23,205 nucleotides of DNA from JBMNNS01 sp050942625 (GCA_050942625.1 JBMNNS010000020.1:1-23205), one strand, 5' to 3'. Shown: positions 14,258 to 22,171, counted from the first letter of the stretch. Notes: generated by a model from the letters alone, not told the origin. Translations and numbers: made by a program.

Positions 14258-14659
14258 TTGGACGATTACATTGCAAAGGTAGTTTTTCGTTATGTGACGC
14301 TTTTTGTTATTGTTTACGGTTTTTATGTTATTCTGCACGGTAGCAGTTCCGCTGGTGGCGGCTTTGCTGGGGGATCGATACTGGCTATGGGTATACTGGT
14401 TTATTTTCTTGTCTTTGGCGAAAATTGGAGGGGAAAACTCCGGGGGGCCCCCATGGGTTTGGCTGTTGCCTTACTTGGTTTGGGAGCTATAGTAGAAAGT
14501 ATAAAATTTTTACTTCCCCAAAATCAAGTACATGGCCCGATTGGAGCGCCTGGGACACTGTTTGGTTGTGGCCTTGTAAGTTTGGCCAACTTTTGTATTG
14601 GGACGCTGGTAGCCTTTGCCATCTTAAACATTATCTTTCTTTTGGTAAAGGAGGAGTGA
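14258..14659 (+). CDS. mnhB: Mrp/Mnh antiporter subunit B (MbhF-like)
   Basis: This 133-residue membrane protein belongs to the MnhB family and forms part of the membrane arm of Mrp-type sodium/proton antiporters. It has four hydrophobic segments. The family loop is readable as HGSSSAGGGFAGGSILAMG after the first segment, and a second loop reads GAPGTLFGCGLVSLANFCIG. TTG 14258 is chosen because GAGGTGA (14244–14250) lies 7 nt upstream; the frame also opens at TTG 14240 without an RBS. It is the first gene of the antiporter cluster, whereas complete Mrp operons begin with mrpA. The mnhC start lies 7 bases after its stop. Confidence 0.85.
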   Translation: MDDYIAKVVFRYVTLFVIVYGFYVILHGSSSAGGGFAGGSILAMGILVYFLVFGENWRGKLRGAPMGLAVALLGLGAIVESIKFLLPQNQVHGPIGAPGTLFGCGLVSLANFCIGTLVAFAILNIIFLLVKEE

Positions 14660-14666
14660 GACGACA

Positions 14667-15035
14667 ATGACGATTGAATTTTCCAAGCTGATATTGAATT
14701 ATCCCTATTTTGTCGCCGTAATCATCTTTTGTCTGGGCTGTCTTATTTTTCTTACCCAGCCTAATTTGTTGAAAAAGGTGATAGGCGTCAATATTATGCA
14801 ATCGGGTATTTTTTTATTTTATATTGCCGTAGGGAACATCAATGGCGGTATTGCTCCGGTTTATGATCCAAGTTTACCAAAGGCCACTCTTTATATTAAT
14901 CCTCTGACCTCAACATTGATTTTGACTGGTATAGTGGTAGGCTTCAGCGTAACTGCTTTTGCACTGGCTCTCATCGTCAAACTTTATCATTATTATGGAA
15001 CGATTCATGCTCCTGAGATCATTAGGATGAGGTGA
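14667..15035 (+). CDS. mnhC: Mrp/Mnh antiporter subunit C (NuoK-like)
   Basis: This 122-residue protein has three membrane helices and is homologous to NuoK of complex I. Family features are GVNIMQSGIFLFYIAVG in helix 2, where NuoK-type subunits keep functional residues, the PVYDPSLPKA loop before helix 3, and PLTSTLILTGIVVGFSVTAFALAL in helix 3. RBS AAAGGAGG (14647–14654) sits 12 nt before ATG 14667. Its stop (TGA 15033–15035) lies within the RBS region of mnhD, so the two are likely translationally coupled. Confidence 0.92.
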   Translation: MTIEFSKLILNYPYFVAVIIFCLGCLIFLTQPNLLKKVIGVNIMQSGIFLFYIAVGNINGGIAPVYDPSLPKATLYINPLTSTLILTGIVVGFSVTAFALALIVKLYHYYGTIHAPEIIRMR

Positions 15036-15043
15036 CCGAAAAG

Positions 15044-16534
15044 ATGTATTTGTGGGAAAATATGCCTTTCATTTTAGTAATCGGATCGTTAACGGGGGCC
15101 TTTACAATGGCCTTGTTTGCCCGCTGGAAAAAGGAATGGTGCCCCTATCTTACGATTATCAGCGTAGGTTTTTCTTTTATTCTTAGCTGTATTTTAGCCT
15201 ACCGGGTGGCTGGAGGAGAAATTATTCACTATTATGCTTCCGGCTGGCGTCCCCCTTGGGGTATTGAAATGATGATCGACGAACTAGGGGCAATGATGTT
15301 GTTACTTTTAACGGGGGGGTTTTTGCTAATCGCAATCTATAGCATTAAATCCATTCCCAAGGAAATTCCTCCGTCTGTAACAGGTTGGTACTATACCTGT
15401 TTTCTTTTGACACTTTCTGCCATGATGGGTATGGTTGCAACGAATGACTTTTTTAACCTTTTTGTTATGGTAGAGGTTACAGGTATAGGAGCTTGTGCCC
15501 TTGTGGCTGCAAAAGGGGAAAAACTTTCTACGGAAGCTGCTCTACGTTACCTGTTACTTTCTTCAACGGGAGCTGCTTTTCTTTTATTTGCGATTGGATT
15601 TGTCTACCAGATTACCGGGAACCTCAATATGTCCTATGTTGCCGCTGAGTTGCTTAGGGCCAGGGAACAGTATCCCATTATTATCTGGGTGGCGATAAGT
15701 TTCTTTACCATTGGACTCGGGTTGAAAGCAGCAATCTTTCCCCTGCATATCTGGCTGCCTGATGCACACTCTTCGGCTCCTTCCCCTTCCAGTGCCATTC
15801 TTTCCGGCCTGGTAGTGAAGGTTTATATTGTTTCGATCATGAGGATTTATTTCCTGGTTTTTGGTTTTGATCTTTTTACAGGATCGTATATGCGCCACAT
15901 TATCCTTATCATGGCAGCTTTAGCGATTCTATTTGGTTCTTTCTTTGCCTTTGTACAAGTAAATTTAAAAAGACGTTTGGCCTATTCCACCGTTGCGCAG
16001 ATTGGGTATATCTTTCTTGGTTTTGGGTTGGGAACAGTCTGGGGTATCACCGCTGCTATGTTGCACATTATCATCCACGCTTTTATGAAGGTGTGCCTCT
16101 TTTTATCGGCAGGGGCAATTTATTACCAGACTGGAAAGAAAAAAGTTACCCAGTTTACAGGTATGGGTTACCAGATGCCGGTGACGATGGCAGCTTTTAC
16201 GATCGCTTCATTTTCGATGATCGGTATTCCACTTTTTGGAGGTTTTATTTCAAAGTATGGGTTGGCACTGGGTAGCTTAGAGGCAAATAACCCTTATTTT
16301 ATTGCCCTGGTTGTTTTGAGTGGATTACTCAATGCTGCTTATTATTTGCCAATTATCTGGCAGGCTTATTTTGTATCTACCCCAAACACCAAGGCCAACT
16401 TAAAGCTGGACGCTGTTCCGATCAGTATGTTGCTGCCGATTGTTATTACAGCTCTGGGGATTGTTTATATGGGGGTTTTCCCCAATGGACCTTTGGTTTT
16501 TCTGAGTAAAGTAGTGACAAGGTTTTTACTATAA
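15044..16534 (+). CDS. mnhD: Mrp/Mnh antiporter subunit D (NuoM/N-like)
   Basis: This large polytopic subunit of the proton-translocating NuoL/M/N family (about 14 helices, 496 residues) carries an ion path across the membrane. The key residues are present: E144 in FVMVEVTGIG (helix 5), K228 in GLKAAIFPLHIWLPDAH (helix 7), K259 in LVVKVY (helix 8) and K404 in FISKYGL (helix 12). ATG 15044 is chosen because AGGTGA (15030–15035) is 8 nt upstream. GTG 15032, overlapping the mnhC stop, is the alternative and adds four residues. Order B–C–D matches standard Mrp and the MbhF–G–H part of archaeal Mbh clusters. Confidence 0.94.
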   Translation: MYLWENMPFILVIGSLTGAFTMALFARWKKEWCPYLTIISVGFSFILSCILAYRVAGGEIIHYYASGWRPPWGIEMMIDELGAMMLLLLTGGFLLIAIYSIKSIPKEIPPSVTGWYYTCFLLTLSAMMGMVATNDFFNLFVMVEVTGIGACALVAAKGEKLSTEAALRYLLLSSTGAAFLLFAIGFVYQITGNLNMSYVAAELLRAREQYPIIIWVAISFFTIGLGLKAAIFPLHIWLPDAHSSAPSPSSAILSGLVVKVYIVSIMRIYFLVFGFDLFTGSYMRHIILIMAALAILFGSFFAFVQVNLKRRLAYSTVAQIGYIFLGFGLGTVWGITAAMLHIIIHAFMKVCLFLSAGAIYYQTGKKKVTQFTGMGYQMPVTMAAFTIASFSMIGIPLFGGFISKYGLALGSLEANNPYFIALVVLSGLLNAAYYLPIIWQAYFVSTPNTKANLKLDAVPISMLLPIVITALGIVYMGVFPNGPLVFLSKVVTRFLL

Positions 16535-16554
16535 TGTCAGGGGAGTGATTTTTA

Positions 16555-17082
16555 ATGTCTACAAACCGCTCGTTGTTGGAAGGTTTTAAGAGGGATCCGG
16601 GCGGCTCACTGCTTATCGCTGTCCTGATGCTGGGCTTTTGGTTGCTTATTTCTTACAGCTTGCATTGGCAGCATTGGTTTACGGGGATTATTATTTCTTT
16701 TCTTGCAACTGTTCTCTGGAACGAGATTACTGCAGATGAAAAAGGGAAAACAAAGATTACTTTGCGTCAAGTTGTCCTTTTTATTAAGTATTTCTTCTGC
16801 CTCATCTGGGAAATAATTAAAGCAAACTTTGTTGTGGCCTCTATTGTGCTCAACCCCAGGCTACCTATTTCACCGGGGGTAATTATTACGAAAATAAACT
16901 TGAAAAAAGACCTGACGCGTGTTCTTTTTGCCAACTCCATTACCCTTACGCCCGGTACTATCACGGTGGAATTGGAGGGTGATCGGTTGGTTGTACATGG
17001 TATAACAAAAGATCACATCGAAGGGATTCCTGACTGGTACCTTTTAAAGATGGCGAAAGAACTGGAAGAAAGCGGGGAGTAA
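16555..17082 (+). CDS. mnhE: Mrp/Mnh antiporter subunit E (MbhA-like)
   Basis: This 175-residue MnhE-family protein is needed for assembly and activity of Mrp antiporters. Two or three membrane segments lie in the first 100 residues (LLIAVLMLGFWLLISYSL, WFTGIIISFLATVLW, then LFIKYFFCLIWEIIKANFVV). A cytoplasmic domain follows, with the family motif LFANSITLTPGTITVELEGD. RBS AGGGGAGTGA (about 16539–16548) precedes ATG 16555. The stop is one base before the mnhF start codon. Confidence 0.94.
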   Translation: MSTNRSLLEGFKRDPGGSLLIAVLMLGFWLLISYSLHWQHWFTGIIISFLATVLWNEITADEKGKTKITLRQVVLFIKYFFCLIWEIIKANFVVASIVLNPRLPISPGVIITKINLKKDLTRVLFANSITLTPGTITVELEGDRLVVHGITKDHIEGIPDWYLLKMAKELEESGE

Positions 17083-17083
17083 A

Positions 17084-17350
17084 ATGCTTGATGCTATTTT
17101 GAACTTCTATTCCATCGGCTTGGTCATTTTGGCCCTGGCTGCCCTTTATAGAGCCTATGCTGGTCCGTCGGCTACAGATCGGATGGTGGCAATGAATATG
17201 ATCAACACAGCGGTGGTGCTGTATATTCTAATATATTCCTACAGGTTTGAAGAGTATCATTATATCGATGTGGCTCTACTCATTATTTTAACAGGATTTA
17301 TTGCCACCCTTGCCATCCTCAAGTTGCTGCGTGATGGCAGAATAATCTAG
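17084..17350 (+). CDS. mnhF: Mrp/Mnh antiporter subunit F (MbhB-like)
   Basis: This 88-residue protein has three membrane helices. The MnhF signature YRAYAGPSATDRMVAMNMINT lies between helix 1 and helix 2, with a conserved Asp. A second conserved acidic residue is in EEYHYIDVALLIILTGFIATLA. The RBS (GCGGGGAG) lies in the last codons of mnhE. A 64-bp gap with a small hairpin and T-run follows before mnhG, the only sizeable gap in the first eight genes of this cluster. Confidence 0.94.
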   Translation: MLDAILNFYSIGLVILALAALYRAYAGPSATDRMVAMNMINTAVVLYILIYSYRFEEYHYIDVALLIILTGFIATLAILKLLRDGRII

Positions 17351-17364
17351 CCGACAGAATTAGC

Positions 17365-17392
17365 TAAGTGGAAGTAAATAACTTATTTTTTT
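17365..17392 (+). terminator. Weak hairpin plus T-run between mnhF and mnhG
   Basis: TAAGT (17365–17369) pairs with ACTTA (17381–17385), directly followed by seven T (17386–17392). The stem is only five pairs, mostly A/T. If active at all, it would be a partial attenuator inside the operon. Confidence 0.3.
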
Positions 17393-17414
17393 GCAGGGGA
17401 GGCGAGGAGAGGAA

Positions 17415-17780
17415 ATGCAAGTAGCAAGAGATATTATCGTCGTAATATTATTAATCGGGGGTTATTTTTTCCTGGCAGCAGGCGTAATAGGATTGTTAAG
17501 GCTTCCCGATCTTTATAACCGGATGCATGCCATGGGAAAATGCGATACGTTGGGTGGTGGTCTGGCTTTTCTGGCGATGGCTATCTTATTACCGGGAGCC
17601 TCCAACGTTGCTAAAGTGTTGCTAATTATGGGTGTTATCCTGGTTGCCGGTCCGGTGACGACGCATTTGATAATGAAGACAGCATATGATCGGGGCACAC
17701 CGATGGTAAAAGGAACTATCACCGTCAATCTTTATGATAAGAAAAAAGGGAAGCCGCTAAAGAAAGAAGGTGAGCGATAA
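17415..17780 (+). CDS. mnhG: Mrp/Mnh antiporter subunit G (MbhC-like)
   Basis: This 121-residue MnhG/PhaG-family protein has three membrane helices and a basic cytoplasmic tail (KKKGKPLKKEGER). The signature VIGLLRLPDLYNRMHAMGKCDTLG follows helix 1, and AGPVTTHLIMKTAYDRG closes helix 3. ATG 17415 is chosen with GAGGAGAGG (17404–17412) directly upstream. TTG 17391 opens the same frame but lies in the T-run with no RBS. The stop is joined to the next ATG (TAAATG). Confidence 0.93.
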   Translation: MQVARDIIVVILLIGGYFFLAAGVIGLLRLPDLYNRMHAMGKCDTLGGGLAFLAMAILLPGASNVAKVLLIMGVILVAGPVTTHLIMKTAYDRGTPMVKGTITVNLYDKKKGKPLKKEGER

Positions 17781-18029
17781 ATGATCATTGCGCCGGAATA
17801 TATTATTTTTATGCTTCTAAGCCTTTTAATACTTGCTGTGCTGGCGATTTTTATCTTTGATGACCTTCTGCTCATGGCTATTATTTATGGAGGTTATGGT
17901 GTTGTGATGGCCTTCGTCTGGCAGATGCTCAATGCACCTGATATCGCTATTACAGAGGCTGCGGTGGCCGTCGGTTCCTCTGTTTTGATGATTACTGTCA
18001 TATCCAGGCTGGGGAGGAAACCACAATGA
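17781..18029 (+). CDS. MbhD-like subunit (DUF4040), equivalent to part of MrpA
   Basis: This 82-residue protein has three hydrophobic segments. The DUF4040/MbhD signature NAPDIAITEAAVAVGSSVLMITVISRL is clear. In complete Mrp systems this domain is fused into the C-terminal half of MrpA; in archaeal Mbh hydrogenases and group-2 Mrp it is the separate subunit MbhD, as here. In complex I the corresponding region is related to NuoJ. AAGGTGA (17768–17774) just upstream serves as RBS. It overlaps the next gene by four bases (ATGA). Confidence 0.88.
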   Translation: MIIAPEYIIFMLLSLLILAVLAIFIFDDLLLMAIIYGGYGVVMAFVWQMLNAPDIAITEAAVAVGSSVLMITVISRLGRKPQ

Positions 18030-18331
18030 AATCTAACTGGCGTAGTTTTGTTTTTACTATCGTAACCGTTGTTGTAGTGGCTTTTATTGGTGCGATTCTT
18101 TTACTATCCATTATGGAAATGCCCGTTTACGGGGAATTGGAAAATCCAACCAATAACTATGTGACGGGTCGCTATGTTGACAAAGGAAGTTTTGAAAGTG
18201 GTGGTTCTAACCTTGTTGCCAACGTTGTCTTGGATTACCGCGGTTATGATACTTTGTTGGAAACAACCGTTATATTTACTGCTGTAATGTCTATCATGGT
18301 GCTTTGGGGAGTTAAAAAGAGTAACGGGTAG
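18026..18331 (+). CDS. MbhE-like subunit, equivalent to part of MrpA
   Basis: This 101-residue membrane protein has one N-terminal helix (about 8–29), an extracytoplasmic loop (MPVYGELENPTNNYVTGRYV), and a C-terminal helix preceded by the family signature VANVVLDYRGYDTLLETTVIFTAV. That signature is typical of subunit E of membrane-bound hydrogenases and of the C-terminal MrpA segment. The start overlaps the preceding stop by four bases. A 95-bp gap follows with no clear terminator. Confidence 0.87.
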   Translation: MKSNWRSFVFTIVTVVVVAFIGAILLLSIMEMPVYGELENPTNNYVTGRYVDKGSFESGGSNLVANVVLDYRGYDTLLETTVIFTAVMSIMVLWGVKKSNG

Positions 18332-18426
18332 CAATGTTGGGTTAGAATACAAATTAAAATACTTTAAATAAATTTATTGCAGGAACTCAGGGTTAAGAAA
18401 TATATCCGGAAAAAGGGGTGAAGCTG

Positions 18427-19896
18427 TTGGAAATCGTTTCGAGTTTACCACTTTATGCCGTCGTTATTCCAATCATTGGAGCGCTGTTACTCATTTTAAT
18501 TTCCGAAAAAAAGGACAATATTCGTAACCCAGTGGCGCTGTTAACCAGCTTGGCTACAGCCCTGGTGGTAATATTCATATTGCAAGAGGTTTTTAAGGGA
18601 AACATATTGTCCTATAAACTGGTAAAGATCATGCCAGGGCTGGAGTTTGCTTTTCGAATTGATCCCTTTGGTGGGCTTTTCGGGGGAGTGGCTTCTATAC
18701 TTTGGGTTTTTACGGTCCTTTATTCCATTGGTTACATGTCTTTTGGGCATAACAGGAAAAGGTTTTTCATATTTTTCCTGCTTTCCCTGAGTGTAACCAT
18801 GGGTATTGCTTTTTCAGCAAACTTGTTTACCCTCTATCTTTTTTATGAATTGCTTACCCTGGCAACCTATCCCCTTGTTATCCATGAGGGCCAGGAAAAG
18901 GATCATAAGGCAGGCTTACGCTACATTATTTATAGTTTTTCAGGCGCTGGCCTTGTTCTTTTTGCCTTGTTTGCCACATTTGGTTTTGCCGGAAACCTAG
19001 ACTTTGCTCAGGGTGGCATTTTTGGGGAAATGGTCAGGACAGCGCCATTGGCGTTGCAGATCATTTTTGTTTGCTACATCATGGGTTTTGGAGTCAAGGC
19101 TGCAATCATGCCGCTACATTCCTGGCTGCCGTCAGCCATGGTTGCTCCAACCCCTGTTAGTGCTCTGCTCCACGCTGTAGCAGTTGTTAAGTCAGGGGTC
19201 TTTGGAGTTTTGCGGGTAATGTTTTCGGTTTATGGTTCACAGGCTTTGATTGATTTAAACTTAGGTTTGTTTGTGATTATTCTTATTTCAATAACTATTA
19301 TATTGGCTTCTATTATTGCCTTACGACAGGACGTTTTAAAAAGGCGTCTTGCCTTTTCAACAATCAGCCAGTTAGGTTATATAACCCTGGGGGGTGCTTT
19401 ATTGACCCAAATAGGGTTGGCTGGTGGCCTTTTGCATATCGTTAATCATGCGCTTTTGAAGATCACTCTCTTTTTCTGTGCAGGAGCTATCATTACCATG
19501 ACCGGCAAGGAAAGGATCAGTGAGCTTAATGGCGTTGGCCGTCGCATGCCTATTACCATGCTGGCTTTTACGATTGGTAGCATTGGGATGGTGGGGATAT
19601 TACCTCTGAACGGCTTTTATTCCAAATGGTATTTAATGCTGGGTAGCCTGGAGGGGCAGATGCCCATTATTATCGTTATTCTGATGACGAGTGCAATATT
19701 AAATGCTTGCTACTTTTTCCCCATTGTTGTATCCGCTTTTTTCAAAAAAGGGGATTTTACGCCTGTCAAGGGTGCTGAGGCTCCTGTAAGCATGTTGTTG
19801 CCGATAGCCGTGTTGGCACTCACTTCTATTGTTGTCGGCATTAGACTTGATTTGACGATACCTTTTGTACAAGACGTGGCTCGTTATCTGTTTTAA
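18427..19896 (+). CDS. Second NuoL/M-type antiporter subunit
   Basis: This 489-residue polytopic protein belongs to the NuoL/M/N proton-antiporter family. The ion-path markers are complete: E141 in FYELLTLATYPLV, K224 in GVKAAIMPLHSWLPSAM, K255 in VAVVKSGVFGVLRV and K400 in GFYSKWYLM. TTG 18427 is chosen with AAAAGGGGTGA (18411–18421) 5 nt upstream. GTG 18418, in frame, lies inside that RBS. In this split-MrpA cluster it is a candidate for the NuoL-like N-terminal part of MrpA, but it lacks the long C-terminal helices of NuoL/MrpA and looks more like MnhD/NuoM. It is clearly not a recent duplicate of the gene at 15044. Confidence 0.92.
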   Translation: MEIVSSLPLYAVVIPIIGALLLILISEKKDNIRNPVALLTSLATALVVIFILQEVFKGNILSYKLVKIMPGLEFAFRIDPFGGLFGGVASILWVFTVLYSIGYMSFGHNRKRFFIFFLLSLSVTMGIAFSANLFTLYLFYELLTLATYPLVIHEGQEKDHKAGLRYIIYSFSGAGLVLFALFATFGFAGNLDFAQGGIFGEMVRTAPLALQIIFVCYIMGFGVKAAIMPLHSWLPSAMVAPTPVSALLHAVAVVKSGVFGVLRVMFSVYGSQALIDLNLGLFVIILISITIILASIIALRQDVLKRRLAFSTISQLGYITLGGALLTQIGLAGGLLHIVNHALLKITLFFCAGAIITMTGKERISELNGVGRRMPITMLAFTIGSIGMVGILPLNGFYSKWYLMLGSLEGQMPIIIVILMTSAILNACYFFPIVVSAFFKKGDFTPVKGAEAPVSMLLPIAVLALTSIVVGIRLDLTIPFVQDVARYLF

Positions 19897-19940
19897 GCTT
19901 GGAAAATTGTCATTTGTAATAAGGGGGGTAAGTGATTAAA

Positions 19941-21674
19941 ATGAAACTGTTTCTTTTAGCGGTTTTTGCGCCGGTTGTTGTTTCTCCCTTAATTTTTTTC
20001 CTTTCAACGAAAGTGCGCAAAATTGTAATGTCGCTTTATATCCTGGGCTTGCTTAGCCTGGCCTTTTTACTCCTCTCTGGCGCCGAGCTTGGAAGCTATA
20101 CCTTTTTTTCCACCTCAGCTTTTCAGCTGGAGAGCAAGCTGACCTTACTCTCGTTTAGTGAACATCCTTACAGCATAATCGCTGCCTTTGGCTTTTTGTT
20201 TGTAGGTGCGATTGGTCTGCTTTTTGGATTAGATGTTTCCAAACCTAGCGAACAGGCTATTTCCCTGGCGGCAATAGCCTCTGCAGTAGGTGTTTCCCTT
20301 GCAGATAACTTTATTACCTTTTTATTCTTTTGGGAGTTGTTGACCCTGACTACTTCTACCCTGATATTTTTGCGAGGGACACCCAATGCTATACGGATGG
20401 CTTACCGTGCCTTGTTTTTCTCGCTTGTCAGCGGGTTTCTTTTAACTGTTGGGATACTCTTACAGTACAATGCTGCAGGTACATTTGAATTAATGTATCC
20501 TATTGCCGGGCTGCCCTTCTTTATCCTGGGCATAGGTATCAAGACAGCATTTTTGTTACTGCACTTTTGGGTTCCCTGGGGTTATCCGGCTGCATCCTTT
20601 CCCTGCAGCGTTTTGCTGGCAGCGCTTTGTACCAAGGTCGGTGTTTATGCTGTAGCCCGCGTTTTGCCGCCAAGCCCCTTTATTAATATAATGGGTGCTT
20701 GCATGGCTATCGTTGCTGTGACGCTGGCTTTGTTGCAAAGCGATTTGCGGAAACTACTTTCATACCATATAATTAGTCAGGTTGGCTACATGGTTGCCGG
20801 TGTAGGATTGGGCACTTCGATTGGTATAGATGGTGGACTTTTACACCTGGTAAACCACATGATTTATAAGGCGCTTCTTTTTATGAGCGCTGGATCACTG
20901 ATTTTTGCAGTGGGAACCGAAGACTTACATGAGCTTCATGATCCTGCAGAAAAAGCGGGTACCAAGGGCAAGGTTGCTCTTTGGAAGACGCTACCCGTTG
21001 CTTTTATCGGTGCCCTGGTTGGGGCGTTGGCCATTTCTGGTACCCCGCTTTTTAACGGTTACGTTAGTAAGTACCTTCTCAAAACAGCGGCGCATGGAAC
21101 AAATCCGGCGGAATGGATGTTGTTGGTTGCCAGCGTCGGAACAGCCCTTTCTTTCAGTAAATTTGTTTACTTCGGCTTTATTAAAGGCCGGGGTAAAATA
21201 TTAAGAAAACTGACGGGTACCATGCAGGCAGGGATTTTGATTCTTTCCGCAAGCTGTATATTAACAGGGATCTGGCCCCAAATATTAGCTCCAATTCTGC
21301 CCTGTGGTACTTCATTGGATGTTTACAATGCAAGTGGGGTGAAAGTTGCCGGAGGATTGGTACTACTTGGCATATTGATTTTTATCCTCATAGCTGGGGC
21401 ACTGGAAAAAGAAACAAAGTTTGCTTTTCCGCTTCAGCTTTCGATAAACATAAAACCAAGGGATACAGGGTTCGTGCAGGGGTTTACGGATTCTATGAAC
21501 GGTTTATATCTTTCCAGTGTTCGTATTTTGCAAGAGTTTGATTTCCGGCCAGGCAAGTCCCAGGTGCGACGCTTTTTCAACTTTAATAACTTTAACTTCG
21601 GCGTCCTCTTACTCGTGTTCTTGCTTGGTTTAGCTCTGGTGTTCCTTGTTTACCAGCAAATCGGGATCATATAA
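19941..21674 (+). CDS. Third NuoL/M-type antiporter subunit with C-terminal extension
   Basis: This 577-residue polytopic protein of the same NuoL/M/N family is more divergent. The Glu/Lys markers remain: E132 in FFWELLTLTTST, K201 in GIKTAFLLLHFWVPWGYP, K232 in LCTKVGVYAVARV and K377 in YVSKYLLK. After the core there is an extra helix (about 460–480), a hydrophilic stretch (about 485–545) and a final helix (LLLVFLLGLALVFLVY) at the C-terminus. This recalls the extended C-termini of NuoL and MrpA, although homology is not established. ATG 19941 has AAGGGGGG (19921–19928) 12 nt upstream; GTG 19932 is the alternative. It is the last gene of the cluster. Confidence 0.9.
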   Translation: MKLFLLAVFAPVVVSPLIFFLSTKVRKIVMSLYILGLLSLAFLLLSGAELGSYTFFSTSAFQLESKLTLLSFSEHPYSIIAAFGFLFVGAIGLLFGLDVSKPSEQAISLAAIASAVGVSLADNFITFLFFWELLTLTTSTLIFLRGTPNAIRMAYRALFFSLVSGFLLTVGILLQYNAAGTFELMYPIAGLPFFILGIGIKTAFLLLHFWVPWGYPAASFPCSVLLAALCTKVGVYAVARVLPPSPFINIMGACMAIVAVTLALLQSDLRKLLSYHIISQVGYMVAGVGLGTSIGIDGGLLHLVNHMIYKALLFMSAGSLIFAVGTEDLHELHDPAEKAGTKGKVALWKTLPVAFIGALVGALAISGTPLFNGYVSKYLLKTAAHGTNPAEWMLLVASVGTALSFSKFVYFGFIKGRGKILRKLTGTMQAGILILSASCILTGIWPQILAPILPCGTSLDVYNASGVKVAGGLVLLGILIFILIAGALEKETKFAFPLQLSINIKPRDTGFVQGFTDSMNGLYLSSVRILQEFDFRPGKSQVRRFFNFNNFNFGVLLLVFLLGLALVFLVYQQIGII

Positions 21675-21752
21675 ATTAGGTTAATCCCCTGGGAATCTAG
21701 GAGGTAGGGTTAGTAATTATTTATACCCAAAATTAATAAAATAACGGTATAA

Positions 21753-21791
21753 TTAAGCAAAAAAGCCGGCTTAGCCGGCATTTTTGCTTAA
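21753..21791. terminator. Strong bidirectional terminator after the antiporter cluster
   Basis: TTAAGCAAAAA (21753–21763) pairs with TTTTTGCTTAA (21781–21791). Inside, GCCGGC (21765–21770) pairs with GCCGGC (21774–21779) around TTA, with a single A/A mismatch between the blocks. The A-tract on the left and T-tract on the right let it act on either strand. Confidence 0.9.
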
Positions 21792-21829
21792 AAATAGAAA
21801 CCGCCTCGCCCACCAGGTTGTCAAGTTAT

Positions 21830-21901
21830 TACTAGGTTATTACCAGATGGTTAAATAATTACCAGATGGTTAAATTACTACCGGATTATAAGATTATTAC
21901 C
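21830..21901. repeat. 19-bp tandem repeat, about three and a half copies
   Basis: The unit TACCAGATGGTTAAATAAT (21841–21859) is followed by a near-identical copy (21860–21878) and a degenerate one (21879–21897). Partial units lie on both ends (from 21830, and TACC at 21898–21901). It is non-coding and directly precedes the 18-bp array. Confidence 0.75.
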
Positions 21902-21911
21902 ATTTTGCCGT

Positions 21912-22036
21912 TCTGAGCGTATTTGTCATCCTGAGCGTATTTGTCATCCTGAGTATATTTGCCATCTTGAGTATATTTGCCATCTTGAGTATATTTGCCA
22001 TCGTGTATTTGTCATCCTGAGCGTAGCGAAGGATCT
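21912..22036. repeat. 18-bp tandem repeat ending in a REP-like element
   Basis: Five contiguous 18-bp units based on CCTGAGCGTATTTGTCAT run from 21912 to 22001. Units 3 to 5 share changes to TGAGTATATTTGCCAT. A 14-bp shortened copy (22002–22015) follows, and then CCTGAGCGTAGCGAAGGATCT (22016–22036). That last copy is a small imperfect palindrome (TCCT…AGGA) resembling dispersed REP-like sequences widespread in bacterial genomes. There are no unique spacers, so it is not a CRISPR array. Confidence 0.8.
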
Positions 22037-22171
22037 TAGACCAATGTTCAAAGTTATAAGTTATCTGTTGGAACTATAATCCTATGCAACGAGCAGGAAT
22101 ATTGAAATGGATACAGAATTATTAATATAGTATGACTATAATGTTTATTATGGATAAAATGGGGTGCGGTT

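Larger units (their letters stand above)
21675..22171 (+). other. Repeat-rich intergenic region before cas6
   Basis: These 497 bases contain the bidirectional terminator, two adjacent tandem repeat arrays with 19-bp and 18-bp periods, and a REP-like element (each listed). The A/T-rich rest has TATAAT at 22075–22080 and 22137–22142 without good -35 partners. AGGAGG at about 21701–21706 is not followed by a start codon at usable distance. No coding frame is supported. Confidence 0.65.

Noticed and set aside
14258..21674. Complete membrane-bound hydrogenase (Mbh) or complex I operon
   Set aside because: No NiFe large or small subunit, ferredoxin-like or NuoH-like gene is present; only the antiporter-type membrane subunits are seen.
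21841..22036. CRISPR array next to cas6
   Set aside because: The units are directly contiguous 18- and 19-bp tandem repeats with no unique spacers of 30–40 bp.
22052..22142. Consensus promoter for cas6
   Set aside because: Two TATAAT hexamers exist, but neither has a recognisable -35 at 16–18 bp.
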